Shown here: positions 17,553 to 25,528 of the stretch, one piece after another | Position numbering within the stretch: position 1 is the first letter of the stretch | Layout of the letters: every line of letters starts with the position of its first letter | DNA from: Hyphomicrobium sp. | GTDB taxonomy: Bacteria > Pseudomonadota > Alphaproteobacteria > Rhizobiales > Hyphomicrobiaceae | Direction of reading: 5' to 3' | NCBI GenBank assembly: GCA_002928955.1 | Contig: PERT01000031.1 | Location: 1-40,500 of the forward strand | DNA: 40,500 bases | Position numbers and translations under genes: made by a program | Notes under the pieces: model-generated | Told to the model about the DNA's origin: nothing | The model's database searches: none | Seen by the model: the letters and a program-made list of their open reading frames with translations, nothing else

Positions 17553-19133
17553 TCAGACAGCCAATGGTCGCGATCGTAGCATGATCGGAAGATGCAAGTC
17601 GTACCACGCCCGAAGCTCACGGAGTTCGGGGTGCGCCAGATTCCGTTCGAGATATCCCCAGATGCGCGGGACGTGGATCAGGTATTGATTCTTGCCGTCG
17701 CGCCGGGCGAGACGGGCGAAGATGCCGAGGATTTTAGTGCTGCGCTGCGCGCCGAACGCGGCGTAGGCAAACGAGAAGGCGTCCCCGTCGAACTCAGACT
17801 CGAATTCGCGAACGCTGTCAGCGTACCGCCCAAGAAGTGTCATTTCAAGGCTGGCAGGGACGTCGAGCCGCGCATCTTGCAGCAGTGAAACCAGATCATA
17901 GGCCCAGGGCCCGCTCATGGCGTCCTGAAAGTCAAGGAGACCTACGCGCTTAACTCCAGTGCGGCGGGCAAGCCACATCAGGTTCGGCGAATGATAGTCG
18001 CGCAGCACCAGCCCCGAGGGCTCCAACAGGAGCCGGCTGAAGATGCGGTCCCATAGCCCCGTGAATTCAGTCCGCATACTACCCCCTGCTGGCGCGCCGT
18101 TGACGGCCGGCACGTACCAGTCGAGCAGCAACTCTGTCTCGATCGCCAAGGCATCGCGATCATAAGCCGGCAGCACGTATGCGGGCGGGCTCGATGCCCC
18201 GAGCGAGACGTCAATGCGGGAATGCCGCAACGCCACGAGTACGTCTGTGGCCGCACGCCAGAGATCCGCCTGCGGTCCGCCCTCAGCGAGAACTTGGCCA
18301 AATACGGCTTCGCCGAGATCCTCGATGAGCAGCAACCCAGAATCGAGATCCTGATCGTAGATCATTGGTGCGGACAGGCCGGCGCGCCACAGTGCCGTGC
18401 CAATGGCCACGAACGGCTTTACGTCCTCGGCAAGGTGCGCAATGCGGCTGTAGGGTTTGCCGTCGCGGATCGGCGGGCCGTCGGGTTGGCGCGGAGCATC
18501 CATGAGAATGGCGCTTGCGCAGGGGCTGGGCCTGCCGGACCGGATGCGCGCGTAGGCCCGAGGAGAGGCGTCGCCCTGGAGATAGGTGATGCTCGCCGCG
18601 TTCAAGTCAAAGGGTGCGGCTGCAGTTGCGATAAACCGCCAAATCTCGCCGAGACGTTCCACACGAGGCAGCCACGACCGATGCGGCCTAACCGTAACCC
18701 GGCGGCGCGCCGGATCCGCGGCGATATCTTCGAACGTGAACAGCAGCAGCTCACCGAATTCTGCCGGGTCCGGTCCGCGCTCCGGCCATTCGACGATCAG
18801 GCATCCCGCCGGCGCGCTATCCGCAAGCCCGAGTTCGCGCGCCTCTTGCGGATCCGTCAAGCGATAAAGATCGGCATGGATGATCGGCACGCGCGCCGTT
18901 GCGTAGCTTTGCACGAGCGAGAACGTCGGGCTCGGCACCTCGGCACCCGGATCGGCCAACGCCGCCCGGATCAGGGCGCGGGCGAAGGTCGATTTCCCGG
19001 CGCCGAGATCGCCACTAAGCGCAATCACGTCTCCGGCCTGGATCTTGAGCGCGACAAGTTCGGCGAGGCGGACGAGTTCAGCTTCGTCCACGACCAGCGT
19101 GTCGAATACAGGCGATCGAATTGTTCCAGCCAT
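17553..19133 (-). CDS. tsaE: Fusion: TsaE tRNA t6A ATPase + AmgK-type aminosugar kinase
   Basis: Single uninterrupted 526-aa frame with two domains. Residues 1-150 are TsaE, the ATPase of the threonylcarbamoyl-adenosine (t6A37) tRNA system: Walker A GDLGAGKST (41-49), PSPTFSLVQSY (68-77), HADLYRL and VEWPERG. From about residue 165 an aminoglycoside-phosphotransferase fold follows: catalytic RDYHSPNL (378-385) and LLDFQDAMSGPWAYDLVSLL (399-418), which matches AmgK, the anomeric N-acetylmuramate/N-acetylglucosamine kinase. Bacterial TsaE alone is about 150 aa, so the second half is a real addition. The MurU-like gene follows 60 bp downstream. This fusion is known in alphaproteobacterial annotations; why the two activities are joined is not known to me. 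Confidence 0.9.
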   Translation of the reverse strand: MAGTIRSPVFDTLVVDEAELVRLAELVALKIQAGDVIALSGDLGAGKSTFARALIRAALADPGAEVPSPTFSLVQSYATARVPIIHADLYRLTDPQEARELGLADSAPAGCLIVEWPERGPDPAEFGELLLFTFEDIAADPARRRVTVRPHRSWLPRVERLGEIWRFIATAAAPFDLNAASITYLQGDASPRAYARIRSGRPSPCASAILMDAPRQPDGPPIRDGKPYSRIAHLAEDVKPFVAIGTALWRAGLSAPMIYDQDLDSGLLLIEDLGEAVFGQVLAEGGPQADLWRAATDVLVALRHSRIDVSLGASSPPAYVLPAYDRDALAIETELLLDWYVPAVNGAPAGGSMRTEFTGLWDRIFSRLLLEPSGLVLRDYHSPNLMWLARRTGVKRVGLLDFQDAMSGPWAYDLVSLLQDARLDVPASLEMTLLGRYADSVREFESEFDGDAFSFAYAAFGAQRSTKILGIFARLARRDGKNQYLIHVPRIWGYLERNLAHPELRELRAWYDLHLPIMLRSRPLAV

Positions 19134-19169
19134 GGGGAATTCCGTGCGTGGCGGACGTCGCTGGTGCGC

Positions 19170-21713
19170 TCAGGCCGCATTGCCGCGTGCGAGCGGAACC
19201 GATTGGCTCAGCGCCGACCGCGCGGCGGCGAGTGATCCTTGATCAGCATTAGCACGCACGCCGTTCTCGGGGAAGCGCACGGCAACGCGCGTTCCGTGGC
19301 CAGGCTGCGAGACGAGGGCCGTATCGCCGCCATGCAGCTCGACGAGGCTCTTGACGATCGAGAGCCCGAGGCCGGCGCCGCGATGATTGGAGCCATGACT
19401 GCGGCTCTCGAAACGTTCGAACACGCGGGCCTGTTGTTCAACTGGAATTCCCACACCCTTGTCCTCGACCATGAAGATCATGTGCCCGTCTTCGCGCCAG
19501 CAGGACAGCCGCACAACGCCGCCGGTTTTTGAGAACCCGACCCCATTGGACACGAGATTGTACAATACCTGCCGGACCCGCGCCTCGTCGGCTATGAATT
19601 CGACGGCATCGGGTGCGAGTGCGATCTCAAGCGTAAGGCCGGCGCGCGCCGCGCGTTCGGTGACGCCACGGATGGCGCTTTCAATGACGGTATTGACTTT
19701 GACGAGGCCCGGTTTCAATTCAAGCGAGCCTGCATCGATGGTGGCCAGATCAAGAATATCGTCGATAATCGCGAGCAGGGTTCTGGACGATCCGGAAATG
19801 TCGCCGAGGTATTCTCGCTGCTTATCATTCAGCGGGCCAAAGTGTAGGCTTTCGAGCAGCTCACCGAACCCTATGATATTGGTGAGAGGCGTCCTCAGCT
19901 CATAGGAAACATGGCCAATGAACTGGTTCTTCAGCCGATCGGCGACAACCAGCGCTTCGTTCCGCTCTTCGAGCGCACGCTCGTAGCGCTTGGCGTCGGT
20001 CACATCGGCGAACGTCAAGAGCGTCGCGCCATCGGGCAACGGGATCGTGTTGTAGTCGATCACGCTGGCGTCAGGCCGTACCATCTGACCCTCGATCGGC
20101 TCGCGTTGATCAGAAAACGACGTGACAGCGCGGCGAATGGCCAACCATGTGGCCGCGTCGTCGAACTGCGCGCGTGCCACTTGCGTAAACTCCTCGATGT
20201 GTGGCCGTTCCTCGAGCTTCTGGCGCGATAGCTTCCAGATCCGTTCGAAGGCCGTGTTGTGGAGTTTGAGCCGGCCGTCGGTGGAAAACACCGCGACGGC
20301 CTCCTTGAGGCTGTCCAGGGTCTCGCGCTGCACGTCGATCAGAGCATTGAAACTGGTCTCAAGGGCGATGCGGGCGGTTTCATCGACGTAGAGGTAGGTC
20401 AGCCCGCCGTCTGGGCGCTGCTCGGAGATCACCTGCAGAATGCGTCCATCCGGCAGATGCCACCACTCGTCGAGCGCTGTCCCCGTCTCGTAGCGCCCGA
20501 GTATTTTCGACTTCCATTCTGGATACTTGATGACTTCCGGAAGCCGGCCAAGCGCGCGCAGCCGATCCAGCACCACGCCGTCAGCCGGGCCCGTCTCCAG
20601 CCAGCCCGCGTCAAGTTTCCAGAGTTTCTGATAGGCGTCGTTGAAGAACGTGAGCCGTTGCTCGCGGCTGAAAATTGCGACAGCCGTCGCCACCCGGTCG
20701 AGTGTGCGGTCGTACGCGGCAACTTGCCGGTCGAGCTCGCCCTGCGCACTTTCGATTGCCGCCACGTCGATTGCGGCCCCTGCGCTGGCGTCTTCAAGCG
20801 GCAGTGCAATGACATCATGGGCCTTGCGCTCGCCACCGATGACCAGATGGATGCGGTCGCGGAAGATCTCACGCCGCTGGAGAGAGGCATCGACGGATTT
20901 GCGTTGGCGCTGCTCGAGTAGCTCTATCTGGCGCTCGACCACTTCCGCTTCGCCCTGCGCGTCGACGGCGGTCACGTAGGCTCGATTGACCCACGACAGA
21001 CGACCACCCGGATCTTTCAGCCAGACCGGCATCGGCAGCGCATCCAGGAGTGCGCGGCATGCCCGGATGTCGCGGGCCAGCGCCACGTGCTGATCAATAA
21101 TTTGGCCGAGGTCGCGCTTGTAGCCTTCGATGCCCTTGAGCCGCAGCACCGCCCTGGTTCCGGCGGCACGGCCATCTCCCTCGATATGACCGCCGGTCGT
21201 CGTCTTGAGGATGATGTTGAAGGCCCGGCCTTCCAGAAAAAGGGCGTCGAGAGCGCGTGTCAGCGTCGCCGCAGAACTCGGTTCCAGCCACTGGCCGAAC
21301 CGCAGCAATGCGTCCTGGTGCTCCGGAAGTCCGGCGATGCCCGTCAGGCTATGGCTCACCAGTTGCAGCGTGCCGCCATGTTCCCACAGCATTAGAACCT
21401 GCGGATCGGCATTGTGAACGGCTTCAGACGTTGCCAGCTTCTTTTTCGCGGCCTCAAGATCGCTGCGCGCAGTTCGCGTCTCGTGGGCGGCGTTGGCAAG
21501 CGACCGCCAAATGGCCGCGATCGCGGCTGTCGCCAGAGCGATCAAGACGGCGATCAGGGCCATGATTTCAAAGGTCCGCTCCGGGCCCGCCTCCGGGGAC
21601 GGATTAGCGGTCACTCCGGCGACGAGAGTGGCCACTGTCGCAACGCTTGCGGCAAGCAGGAACAACAGCTCGCGCTGCGTTTTTCGTCCCGCCGGTGCCG
21701 CCAGTGGTCGCAT
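19170..21713 (-). CDS. divL: DivL-type PAS histidine pseudokinase (cell-cycle)
   Basis: Membrane sensor-kinase-like protein of 847 aa from the ATG at 21713; a TTG at 21788 would add 25 residues, and neither has a clear ribosome site. Two hydrophobic segments near the N-terminus (about 15-35 and 50-70) precede several PAS-type repeats (for example LPMPVWLKDPGGRLSWVN, AIFSREQRLTFFNDAY and AVFSTDGRLKLHNTAF). The dimerisation helix reads HVSYELRTPL, where kinases have a histidine in place of the Tyr (TAT codon at 19902-19904). The ATPase domain retains YNLVSNGVGFS, EDKGVGIP and GAGLGLSIVKSLVE. Tyr at this position is the DivL hallmark; in Caulobacter DivL, with DivK, regulates CckA and so CtrA. 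It lies 36 bp before the TsaE fusion gene. Confidence 0.85.
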   Translation of the reverse strand: MRPLAAPAGRKTQRELLFLLAASVATVATLVAGVTANPSPEAGPERTFEIMALIAVLIALATAAIAAIWRSLANAAHETRTARSDLEAAKKKLATSEAVHNADPQVLMLWEHGGTLQLVSHSLTGIAGLPEHQDALLRFGQWLEPSSAATLTRALDALFLEGRAFNIILKTTTGGHIEGDGRAAGTRAVLRLKGIEGYKRDLGQIIDQHVALARDIRACRALLDALPMPVWLKDPGGRLSWVNRAYVTAVDAQGEAEVVERQIELLEQRQRKSVDASLQRREIFRDRIHLVIGGERKAHDVIALPLEDASAGAAIDVAAIESAQGELDRQVAAYDRTLDRVATAVAIFSREQRLTFFNDAYQKLWKLDAGWLETGPADGVVLDRLRALGRLPEVIKYPEWKSKILGRYETGTALDEWWHLPDGRILQVISEQRPDGGLTYLYVDETARIALETSFNALIDVQRETLDSLKEAVAVFSTDGRLKLHNTAFERIWKLSRQKLEERPHIEEFTQVARAQFDDAATWLAIRRAVTSFSDQREPIEGQMVRPDASVIDYNTIPLPDGATLLTFADVTDAKRYERALEERNEALVVADRLKNQFIGHVSYELRTPLTNIIGFGELLESLHFGPLNDKQREYLGDISGSSRTLLAIIDDILDLATIDAGSLELKPGLVKVNTVIESAIRGVTERAARAGLTLEIALAPDAVEFIADEARVRQVLYNLVSNGVGFSKTGGVVRLSCWREDGHMIFMVEDKGVGIPVEQQARVFERFESRSHGSNHRGAGLGLSIVKSLVELHGGDTALVSQPGHGTRVAVRFPENGVRANADQGSLAAARSALSQSVPLARGNAA

Positions 21714-21892
21714 CGTGTTTCCAGGAGGGCTTGAAGCCACATTGGCGAGTTGGAAGGGCGCAAAAAACGCGTTGGGACGAAATTGCAAGAGGCAACGGCC
21801 GGACGCTTACACACCGGTCCGAACCGAATCACGATCAATTATGCGGAGTGCGCGTCGATGTGGCCAGAGTCATCACAGGCACACCCGCGCGC

Positions 21893-21923
21893 AAAAACAC
21901 CGCTCCGGACGTCCGAAGCGGTG
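21893..21923 (-). terminator. Intrinsic terminator of ahcY
   Basis: CACCGCTCCGGAC and GTCCGAAGCGGTG (21898-21923) form a 13-bp arm with a single mismatch and almost no loop. On the minus strand the stem is followed directly by TTTTTGC. It lies 60 bp beyond the ahcY stop codon and separates ahcY from divL, so divL probably has its own promoter. Confidence 0.85.
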
Positions 21924-21983
21924 CTCTTGCAACTCATGGTTCCGGATCGGTTGCCAGTTCGGAGGTCCCGCGGACCTGATCGT

Positions 21984-23390
21984 TCAGTAGCGATAGTGAT
22001 CGGGCTTGAACGGACCTGCCTCGGGCACACCAATGTAGGCGGCCTGCTCGGGGCGCAGCTTCGACAGCTTCACGCCGATTTTCTCAAGATGGAGCATGGC
22101 GACCTTTTCGTCGAGATGCTTTGGCAACGTATAGACCTTCTTTTCGTATTTGGCCGCGTTGTTCCAGAGTTCGATCTGCGCCAGCGTCTGGTTGGTGAAC
22201 GAAGCCGACATCACGAACGAGGGATGACCCATAGCGTTGCCCAGGTTTACCAGGCGACCTTCCGATAACAGCAGGATGCGGCGGCCGGACGGGAACTCGA
22301 TCTCGTCGACCTGCGGCTTGATGTTGTTCCACTTGAAGTTCTTCAGGCCCGCGACCTGGATTTCGTTGTCGAAGTGGCCGATATTGCAGACGATCGCCCG
22401 GTCCTTCATGCCGCGCATGTGGTCGACAGTAATAATGTCCTTGTTGCCGGTGGCGGTCACGAAAATGTCGGCGCGCGTCACCGCGTCTTCCATGGTGGTA
22501 ACCTCGTAGCCCTCCATCGCGGCCTGCAGCGCGCAGATCGGATCGATCTCGGACACGATCACGCGGCAGCCGGCCTGGCGGAGCGAGGCCGCCGAACCCT
22601 TGCCGACATCGCCGAAGCCGGCGACAAAAGCCACCTTGCCTGCCATCATGACATCGGTGCCGCGTCGAATTGCATCGACGAGGCTTTCGCGGCAGCCGTA
22701 AAGGTTGTCGAATTTGGATTTGGTTACCGCATCGTTGACGTTGATCGCTGGGAACAACAGCGTGCCGGCCTTCTGCATTTCATACAGTCGGTGCACACCG
22801 GTGGTCGTCTCCTCCGACACGCCGCGGATGCTTGCCGCGAGTTCCGCAAACCAGCCCTTGGGCTTCGACTTGAGTGTCTTTTTCAGAAGTGCAAAGAATA
22901 TCTCTTCTTCTTCAGATCCCGGCTTGTCGAGGAATGCAGTGTCACCTCGCTCGGCGCGTAGTCCGAGGTGGACGAACATGGTGGCGTCGCCGCCATCATC
23001 GAGGATCATGTTGGGCATGCCGCCACCGTGCCAGTCGAACAGCCTGGCGGTGTAATCCCAGTATTCGGTGAGTGTCTCACCCTTATATGCGAATACGGGT
23101 ATGCCGGCCTTGGCGATTGCGGCTGCGGCATGGTCCTGGGTCGAATAGATGTTGCACGATACCCAGCGGATGTCGGCTCCAAGCGCCTTCAAGGTTTCGA
23201 TCAGAACGGCTGTCTGGATCGTCATATGCAACGATCCGGCAATGCGTGCGCCCTTGAGTGGCTGGCTCGGGCCGTATTCGCGACGCACCGCCATCAGGCC
23301 CGGCATTTCGGTTTCAGCAATGTCGAGTTCCTTGCGCCCGAACTCGGCCAGACTCAGATCCTTGACGATGTAGTCGGCGGTCGTGCTCAT
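21984..23390 (-). CDS. ahcY: Adenosylhomocysteinase (SAH hydrolase)
   Basis: NAD-dependent cytosolic enzyme that hydrolyses S-adenosylhomocysteine to adenosine and homocysteine, keeping the methyl cycle running. It is 468 aa from the ATG at 23390, preceded by AAGGA; an in-frame upstream start at 23414 is less likely. Features: [20 protein letters not shown] at the N-terminus, the substrate site [26 protein letters not shown], the Rossmann loop [20 protein letters not shown] and the C-terminal [24 protein letters not shown], which contacts NAD of the neighbouring subunit. Length includes the insertion usual in proteobacterial SAHH. A candidate operator and promoter lie upstream and a strong terminator downstream. 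Confidence 0.97.
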   Translation of the reverse strand: MSTTADYIVKDLSLAEFGRKELDIAETEMPGLMAVRREYGPSQPLKGARIAGSLHMTIQTAVLIETLKALGADIRWVSCNIYSTQDHAAAAIAKAGIPVFAYKGETLTEYWDYTARLFDWHGGGMPNMILDDGGDATMFVHLGLRAERGDTAFLDKPGSEEEEIFFALLKKTLKSKPKGWFAELAASIRGVSEETTTGVHRLYEMQKAGTLLFPAINVNDAVTKSKFDNLYGCRESLVDAIRRGTDVMMAGKVAFVAGFGDVGKGSAASLRQAGCRVIVSEIDPICALQAAMEGYEVTTMEDAVTRADIFVTATGNKDIITVDHMRGMKDRAIVCNIGHFDNEIQVAGLKNFKWNNIKPQVDEIEFPSGRRILLLSEGRLVNLGNAMGHPSFVMSASFTNQTLAQIELWNNAAKYEKKVYTLPKHLDEKVAMLHLEKIGVKLSKLRPEQAAYIGVPEAGPFKPDHYRY

Positions 23391-23564
23391 CGATGGTTCC
23401 TTGGTGGTTCGCAAGTTGCTGAAACTTCATAGCGGGAGTGCTGTCCCGATCATGAGACTGGCGCGCGCTGTGCTGATACGTGACGGCGGCAAGGCCAGTT
23501 CCGGCGCCTCGTGGGGATCCGCAACTCGGGTATCGTCGACGGTGGATCGTGTCTTTCCCCGCAC

Positions 23565-23593
23565 TCTATACCCCTCCTTCGACTGGTCGGCAA
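23565..23593 (-). promoter_or_regulatory. Candidate sigma70-type promoter of ahcY
   Basis: On the minus strand TTGCCG (23588-23593) and TATAGA (23565-23570) are separated by exactly 17 bp. This would give an ahcY leader of about 170 nt. Motif matching only. Confidence 0.45.
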
Positions 23594-23596
23594 CAA

Positions 23597-23618
23597 GATA
23601 TAAACAACTCTTTATGTC
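23597..23618 (-). promoter_or_regulatory. Candidate methionine-cycle operator upstream of ahcY
   Basis: On the minus strand GACATAAAGAGTTGTTTATA followed by TC contains the inverted repeat ATAAA-N6-TTTAT. It sits just upstream of the candidate -35 box. It resembles AT-rich ATAAAG...CTTTAT palindromes that I associate with ArsR-family regulators of methionine and SAH genes in alphaproteobacteria (SahR-type). That association is from memory, and no regulator gene is in the window. Confidence 0.35.
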
Positions 23619-23901
23619 GCCTTCGGCGGGTGGGTCCACCTGTCGCAGTTCGGCCGTGGGAGGCTCAGGCTCAGGGGTTCACCAAGCGGCATTCGTATCA
23701 ATGAAACGCGCTGGCACAATTTATTAAAAATTTTAATGAATAAGAAAGTGTTAATACCGGATGTGTTATTGAATTAAAATTTTAGTAAAATGAAATGGAA
23801 AAAATCATACGATTTATCTGGCGACGTATTCTATTTAGCGATTTTTTAAATCATCGTGATGTACGTTCGACAATAGGAGTTTCTGTATCGGGAGCCGTAA
23901 T

Positions 23902-25329
23902 ATGTTTATTTTCATCGGTCGCACTGGTGCGTCGTTTAGGGCTGAAAGCTCGATGCGCGGGCTCTGGATCGCTCGCTTTGCCAAAGATACAGCCGGCGAT
24001 ATCGCCATGGTCTTTGGTCTCATGGCCATGATCATGTTTCTAATTATCGGTACGGCCGTTGATCTAGGCCGGTGGCTGCAGGCCCGTTCGGTGACGGTTG
24101 CAGCGCTCGACTCTGCGGTATTGGCCGCGGGGCGGATGCTGCAGGTCAACGCACTCGACGAGGATGCTGCCCTCGCCGCGGCCGACCGCTTCTACAAAGA
24201 AAACACGTCAAGCCGCTCACGGCTTTCAAGCGACACGATCCGCTTCGTGACCGCAGAAGGCGGTACTGCGATTACGGCGGAAGGGTCCGCTTTCATCGAG
24301 ACGACATTCCTCCGGCTCGCCAACATCGACGAACTGCCTTTGCTGAAGCTCTCTGGTTCAGAGTTCTCCAAGGCCGTGCTTGCAGTTGGCGGCAATGCCG
24401 AAGAGAGCGTTGAAATTTCGATGATGCTCGACGTGTCGGGTTCGATGGGCGCTGGTACCAAGTTCGCAGATATGAAACTCGCGGCCAAGGATCTGGTCAA
24501 CATCGTGGTCTATGCCAACCAGGGCCAGTACTATTCCAAAGTGAGCATTGTGCCGTTCTCGTCCTACGTGCGTCCGCCAGCGTCGTTGTTGACCGCCGTC
24601 CGCGGCCCGGGTCCGTTCAACAACCAGAGTCCGCTGATGGTGAACGGTCAAACCATAACGCACCGCGCCACGCAGTGCGTCGCAGAGCGAGTGGGCACTG
24701 ACCGCTACACCGACGCTGGACCGGCCACCGGCAGATATGTGCTGCCTTCCTATTGGAGCTCGTCGAACTGCGAAATGGGCGTCAACTCCGAGATAGCGCC
24801 CTTGTCGAACAACAAGGATGCCCTGATCGCTCGCATCGACGGATTGGGCCTGTCCGGCAGCACGGCCGGCCATCTGGGAACAGCCTGGGCGTGGTACATG
24901 CTGTCGCCGAACTGGTCTTCGGTTCTGCCGGCCGCCAGCCAGCCGGGCGCGTACGGCAACCCGAAGCTGAAGAAGATCGCCATTCTGATGACGGACGGCG
25001 AGTACAACACGCAGTATTGCAGCACGAACCAACACCGTGGCGTCCGTGACAGGAACTCGATCGGAAACACGAACCAGAGGGGTAACTGCACGGCGGCAAA
25101 TGGCAGGTCGGCCGATCAGGCCAGGGCATTGTGCACGTCGATGAAGGCTGCCGGCATCACAGTCTACACCGTGGGCTTCGATCTCGGCGGTAACGCGGGA
25201 GCCATCGACACACTATCGGCGTGTGCCACGGACCCGACCAAGTTCTACAATGCCGCCAGCGGCGACCAGTTGAGGCAGGCCTTCCGCGATATCGCGGTCA
25301 AGATCTCCAACCTCTACCTGTCGCGGTAA
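23902..25329 (+). CDS. TadG-like pilus-associated protein with von Willebrand A domain
   Basis: Protein of 475 aa; GGGAG lies 7 bases before the ATG at 23902. A short basic N-terminus is followed by one hydrophobic segment (about 36-55) containing GDIAMVFGLMAMIMF and then AVDLGRW, the pattern of TadE/TadG pseudopilin-like proteins. From about residue 170 a von Willebrand factor A domain begins with a metal-site motif DVSGSMG (177-183). ILMTDGEYN and the CTSMKAAGITVYTVGFDLG segment belong to the same domain. Several cysteines lie in the outward-facing part. In tad loci TadG helps assemble or anchor Flp pili, but no other core tad genes are here. The promoter region is unusually AT-rich. Confidence 0.82.
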   Translation: MFIFIGRTGASFRAESSMRGLWIARFAKDTAGDIAMVFGLMAMIMFLIIGTAVDLGRWLQARSVTVAALDSAVLAAGRMLQVNALDEDAALAAADRFYKENTSSRSRLSSDTIRFVTAEGGTAITAEGSAFIETTFLRLANIDELPLLKLSGSEFSKAVLAVGGNAEESVEISMMLDVSGSMGAGTKFADMKLAAKDLVNIVVYANQGQYYSKVSIVPFSSYVRPPASLLTAVRGPGPFNNQSPLMVNGQTITHRATQCVAERVGTDRYTDAGPATGRYVLPSYWSSSNCEMGVNSEIAPLSNNKDALIARIDGLGLSGSTAGHLGTAWAWYMLSPNWSSVLPAASQPGAYGNPKLKKIAILMTDGEYNTQYCSTNQHRGVRDRNSIGNTNQRGNCTAANGRSADQARALCTSMKAAGITVYTVGFDLGGNAGAIDTLSACATDPTKFYNAASGDQLRQAFRDIAVKISNLYLSR

Positions 25330-25357
25330 CGAACCAGAATACGGGTGTTCAAGCAAT

Positions 25358-25380
25358 AAGGGGCCCTTGCGGGCCCCTTT
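25358..25380 (+). terminator. Intrinsic terminator of the TadG-like gene
   Basis: AAGGGGCCC, loop TTGC, GGGCCCCTT, then T: a perfect 9-bp stem with a 4-nt loop, 29 bp after the stop codon. On the other strand the stem is followed by ATTGCTT, so it may also stop transcripts from the facing TPR gene. Confidence 0.85.
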
Positions 25381-25528
25381 CGCATGTTCGCCAGTCATGC
25401 CTTTTATGCTGGATGCCGAAGGCGGTCGCGCGCCCCTCCGGCGAGAGCTGCGCACCCGAGGCGACGGCGTTAATCTGAGCCCACGCCTCGCTCGATTTGA
25501 TTTGGGCAGGTGTCGCCGGCTCGACCGT

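Larger units (their letters stand above)
23391..23901. other. Divergent intergenic region between ahcY and the TadG-like gene
   Basis: Gap of 511 bp without a convincing gene. The ahcY-proximal part (to about 23700) has normal composition and contains the candidate ahcY promoter and operator. Positions 23711-23820 are only about 23% G+C by my count, unlike anything else in the window. Two related palindromes lie there: ATTAAAAATTTTAAT (23723-23737) and ATTAAAATTTTAG (23773-23785), 50 bp apart. I found no riboswitch consensus that I recognise in the roughly 170-nt ahcY leader. Confidence 0.7.

Noticed and set aside
23391-23558. Possible SAM- or SAH-binding riboswitch in the ahcY leader
   Set aside because: I looked for the conserved cores of SAM-II and SAH aptamers and saw no convincing match. 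A covariance-model search would settle it.
23795-24031. Short frame in the AT-rich leader, starting MEKIIRFIWRR and overlapping the TadG-like gene
   Set aside because: It has one hydrophobic stretch, but no ribosome site and no Flp-pilin features. The second half is a shifted reading of the TadG-like gene.
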